From NCBI RefSeq assembly GCF_000213255.1, contig NC_015520.1:558001-622000 (forward strand): a stretch of 64,000 bases of DNA, read 5' to 3'. Positions 62,053 through 64,000 of this stretch are shown one piece after another. The DNA comes from Mahella australiensis 50-1 BON. GTDB lineage: Bacteria > Bacillota > Clostridia > Mahellales > Mahellaceae. The position numbers were made by a program, and so were the translations under genes. Position 1 is the stretch's first letter. Each line of letters opens with the position of its first letter. Under the pieces are notes generated by a model that saw only the letters and a program-made list of their open reading frames with translations, was not told the origin of the DNA and made no database searches.

Positions 62053-63023
62053 GTTATCAAGTGATAGTAGGTGGCAAATACGATATAACTAGCGTATTGC
62101 AGGAAGGCAGCTTAAGCTTATCCGACGCCATTGATGATATTGCCATGCGGTTTAAGGCAACTGTAAGTTATGTAGCTGGATTGCCGGATATGAAACCGCC
62201 GACACCGATAGTGCTGAAAGGTACGCCTACCAACGGCTCTGGGATGGCAACGCTATTCGACGGGATTATATGGGATGTAAATGATAGATATGGCGGAGCT
62301 CACGAGTGCAGCATAACAGCGTACGAGCGTATAAAATACATGGCCGAAAGCGAAGATGAATATCTGTTTAACGCAGGAATGACGGCTAGCAGCATAATAA
62401 GAAAAATAGCGGGCGACTGGAGTATCCCACTAGGAAGCATTGCAGATACAAAGATTAAACTGGCAAAACAAATATTCAGAGGCGGTAAAAACCTGTACAG
62501 TATTATGCGCGATGCGCTCATCGAAACTGTAGACAAAGGCGGGGGTATGTATATACCGCGTATGGCAGGCGGCAAGCTGGAATTGGTGCCTATAGGGAAT
62601 AATTCTACCGTTTGGCTGTTAGAAACATTTGAAAGTGTTGATTACACCACGACGATGGAAGGCATGGTAACAAAAGTGAAGGTCGTCGGTAACAGCGATA
62701 ATGATAAGAAGCTATCGCCCGTATTGGCGGTGGTAACAGGAGATACGGCAAAATACGGTACTATCCAGAAGGTGCATAGTGATAGTCAAATTAAGAATGC
62801 TAGTCAAGCCAAAACAGCCGGTGAGAAGTTACTGTCAGGACTTACGGCAACGTTTTCGTACAGTGGAATTGATATAAATACTATACGGGCGGGCGATAAA
62901 GTAAAGTTTGACGGCAGAGATTTGATAGTTGCATCAGTTGAACATGCCCTCGGGGAACCGGGGATGATGAATATGGAGATCATGCCGGCGATAGGGGTGA
63001 AGAAAAAATATTATGCCAAATAA
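62049..63023 (+). CDS. Baseplate hub protein (XkdQ / late control D-like)
   Basis: This 324-residue protein has a phage late-control-D-like fold: SYQVIVGGKYDITSVLQEGS, RGGKNLYSIMRDALIETVDK, GDKVKFDGRDLIVASVEHAL. It is the hub on which the tail tube sits. The ATGA overlap with the LysM gene indicates coupling. Confidence 0.88.
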   Translation: MSYQVIVGGKYDITSVLQEGSLSLSDAIDDIAMRFKATVSYVAGLPDMKPPTPIVLKGTPTNGSGMATLFDGIIWDVNDRYGGAHECSITAYERIKYMAESEDEYLFNAGMTASSIIRKIAGDWSIPLGSIADTKIKLAKQIFRGGKNLYSIMRDALIETVDKGGGMYIPRMAGGKLELVPIGNNSTVWLLETFESVDYTTTMEGMVTKVKVVGNSDNDKKLSPVLAVVTGDTAKYGTIQKVHSDSQIKNASQAKTAGEKLLSGLTATFSYSGIDINTIRAGDKVKFDGRDLIVASVEHALGEPGMMNMEIMPAIGVKKKYYAK

Positions 63024-63348
63024 TCCATATAAAGAAATAGCTAGGCTCATAGACGATAGATCAAGAAAAGGTATAACAGCTGCGACATCGGTTATATCTG
63101 CCGAACTAGGCACAATTACATCCAGCGGGCTTAAATTGGACAGATTTAAATATGAGATACAAGATTACCTTGTAGCAGAATATCTTATATTCCCAACAAC
63201 ATTTATGACAGAAGCAGCTGGCGCGGATAGCCATACGCACATGATTGAAACGCCAGAACAAATGCAGCCGATAAACGAAGGCGACAGAGTTATGGCAGTG
63301 CCGGTAAATGGCGGTACGGACTTTGTAGTAATAGCGAAGGTGGTGTGA
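63013..63348 (+). CDS. DUF2577 baseplate protein (XkdR-like)
   Basis: This 111-residue protein matches DUF2577: IGTI-like AELGTITSSGLKLDRFKYEI, DSHTHMIETP and INEGDRVMAVPVNGGTDFVV. It sits between XkdQ and XkdS, as in PBSX. Overlaps xkdQ by 11 bases. Confidence 0.85.
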   Translation: MPNNPYKEIARLIDDRSRKGITAATSVISAELGTITSSGLKLDRFKYEIQDYLVAEYLIFPTTFMTEAAGADSHTHMIETPEQMQPINEGDRVMAVPVNGGTDFVVIAKVV

Positions 63349-63349
63349 T

Positions 63350-63799
63350 ATGCCTAATTTATTTCCGATAGAAGAGGAAACGGTTGGTGAAATCGCAGCT
63401 GAAGAGCAGATGCAAGAATATGGTCGCTCTTGGAAATTTGATTTTGCCAAGGGCGATTTTGTTTTAACCCCAGCAGGTAAGGTTATGGGAACATCAGGAG
63501 CCGAAGCGTGGGTTGAATGGTGTCAGAAAACTATTGCAACAGCCAGATACCGTTATTTAGTTTATTCTAGGGATTACGGACAGGAATTCGATGATTTAAT
63601 ATCGCAACATTTAACTAGAGAAGCCAATGAAAGTGAAATCAAGAGGATTACAACTGAAGCGTTGATGGTAAATCCGCTTACTGCGTCGGTTGATAATTTT
63701 ACTTTTGATTGGGATCATGATACTGTTTATTTTACGTGCGAAATAACAAACACGCGCAGCGAAACAGTGCTTATTAACGGACAGGTGGTGATTGGATAG
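63350..63799 (+). CDS. DUF2634 baseplate protein (XkdS / gp25-like)
   Basis: This 149-residue protein has WKFDFAKGDFVLTPAGKVMG, RYRYLVYSRDYGQEFDDLIS and NPLTASVDNFTFDWDHDTVY, matching XkdS, a gp25-like wedge protein. It is followed with a one-base overlap by the baseplate J gene. Confidence 0.87.
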   Translation: MPNLFPIEEETVGEIAAEEQMQEYGRSWKFDFAKGDFVLTPAGKVMGTSGAEAWVEWCQKTIATARYRYLVYSRDYGQEFDDLISQHLTREANESEIKRITTEALMVNPLTASVDNFTFDWDHDTVYFTCEITNTRSETVLINGQVVIG

Positions 63800-64000
63800 T
63801 GGCAACGCTACCGGATTATTTAACAGACCAAACTGAAGAAGAGATAAAACGGCGGATGCTAGATGCACTGCCGGATGATTTAGACAAATCCGAAGGAAGC
63901 TATATATGGGACGCACTGTCGCCTGCGGCAATAGAACTTGCTCTTGCTGCACTGTGGGTACAAGAAGTCTTGAGGCGAGGCTTTGCGACGACAACATTTG
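63799..64000 (+). CDS. Baseplate J-like protein (XkdT), 5' part only
   Basis: The gene starts with GTG at 63799 after AGGTGG and is open to the window edge. The first 67 residues (LPDYLTDQTEEEIKRRMLDA, DKSEGSYIWDALSPAAIELA) are the N-terminus of XkdT/gpJ-type wedge proteins. Confidence 0.85.
   Translation, partial: MATLPDYLTDQTEEEIKRRMLDALPDDLDKSEGSYIWDALSPAAIELALAALWVQEVLRRGFATTTF

Noticed and set aside
1..64000. CRISPR array
   Set aside because: No set of regularly spaced direct repeats of 23-40 bases is visible anywhere in the window.

Overview
The window looks like the chromosome of a low-to-moderate G+C, probably thermophilic or anaerobic member of the Clostridia. Codon use favours ATA isoleucine, genes are packed tightly with AGGAGG-type ribosome binding sites, and TTG/GTG starts are common. 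The left half carries Firmicutes-type genes and the right half holds a Bacillus PBSX/skin-like contractile-tail prophage. A Mahella/Thermoanaerobacterales-like host is my inference; no rRNA is present to confirm it.

Region 1 (1-13.4 kb) is accessory and decayed. It opens with the C-terminal part of an AddA/UvrD-like helicase-nuclease. An ABC-2 transporter (ATPase and permease) and a TPR membrane protein follow. From about 4.7 to 11.9 kb lies a gene graveyard: an AraC C-terminus, a scrap of a family-42 glycosidase, a broken ComEC-like metallo-hydrolase/helix-hairpin-helix gene, a scrap of miaA joined to a headless subtilase, relics of group II intron domains V/VI, and a 633-bp direct repeat. 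Both repeat copies carry the same frameshifted Fic fragment. Intact-looking genes among these are a matrixin-like metalloprotease and four small lipoproteins. Another ABC-2 permease and a truncated partner follow at 12.0-13.0 kb.

Region 2 (13.4-32.2 kb) is ordinary chromosome: a nucleotidyltransferase-like gene, a PfpI/DJ-1 protein, metG, tatD, a sulfatase-maturase-type radical SAM enzyme, a DUF503 gene and a convergent hotdog thioesterase. Next comes a complete trpE-D-C-F-B-A operon without trpG. Its leader contains nine (G/T)AG triplets spaced exactly two bases apart, a mutually exclusive antiterminator/terminator pair and a hairpin at the trpE ribosome binding site, which is the layout of a TRAP-controlled attenuator. 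A MacAB-like ABC efflux cluster follows; its second ATPase has an AbrB-like tail.

Region 3 (32.1 kb to the end) is a prophage inserted at tRNA-Thr(CGT). Leftward genes are integrase, ImmA-like protease and repressor. Rightward genes are Cro, HNH-HTH, excisionase-like, Gam-like, recombination-associated, DnaD-like and DnaB replication, RusA, an ArpU-like late regulator, terminase, portal, MuF head protein, protease/scaffold, decoration, capsid, connectors, sheath, tube, frameshifted tail chaperone, tape measure and baseplate genes. The MuF protein has a papain-like toxin tail and is directly followed by a possible immunity gene. A membrane-protein moron sits between tape measure and baseplate. 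The prophage runs off the right edge inside the baseplate J gene; lysis genes and attR are not in the window.
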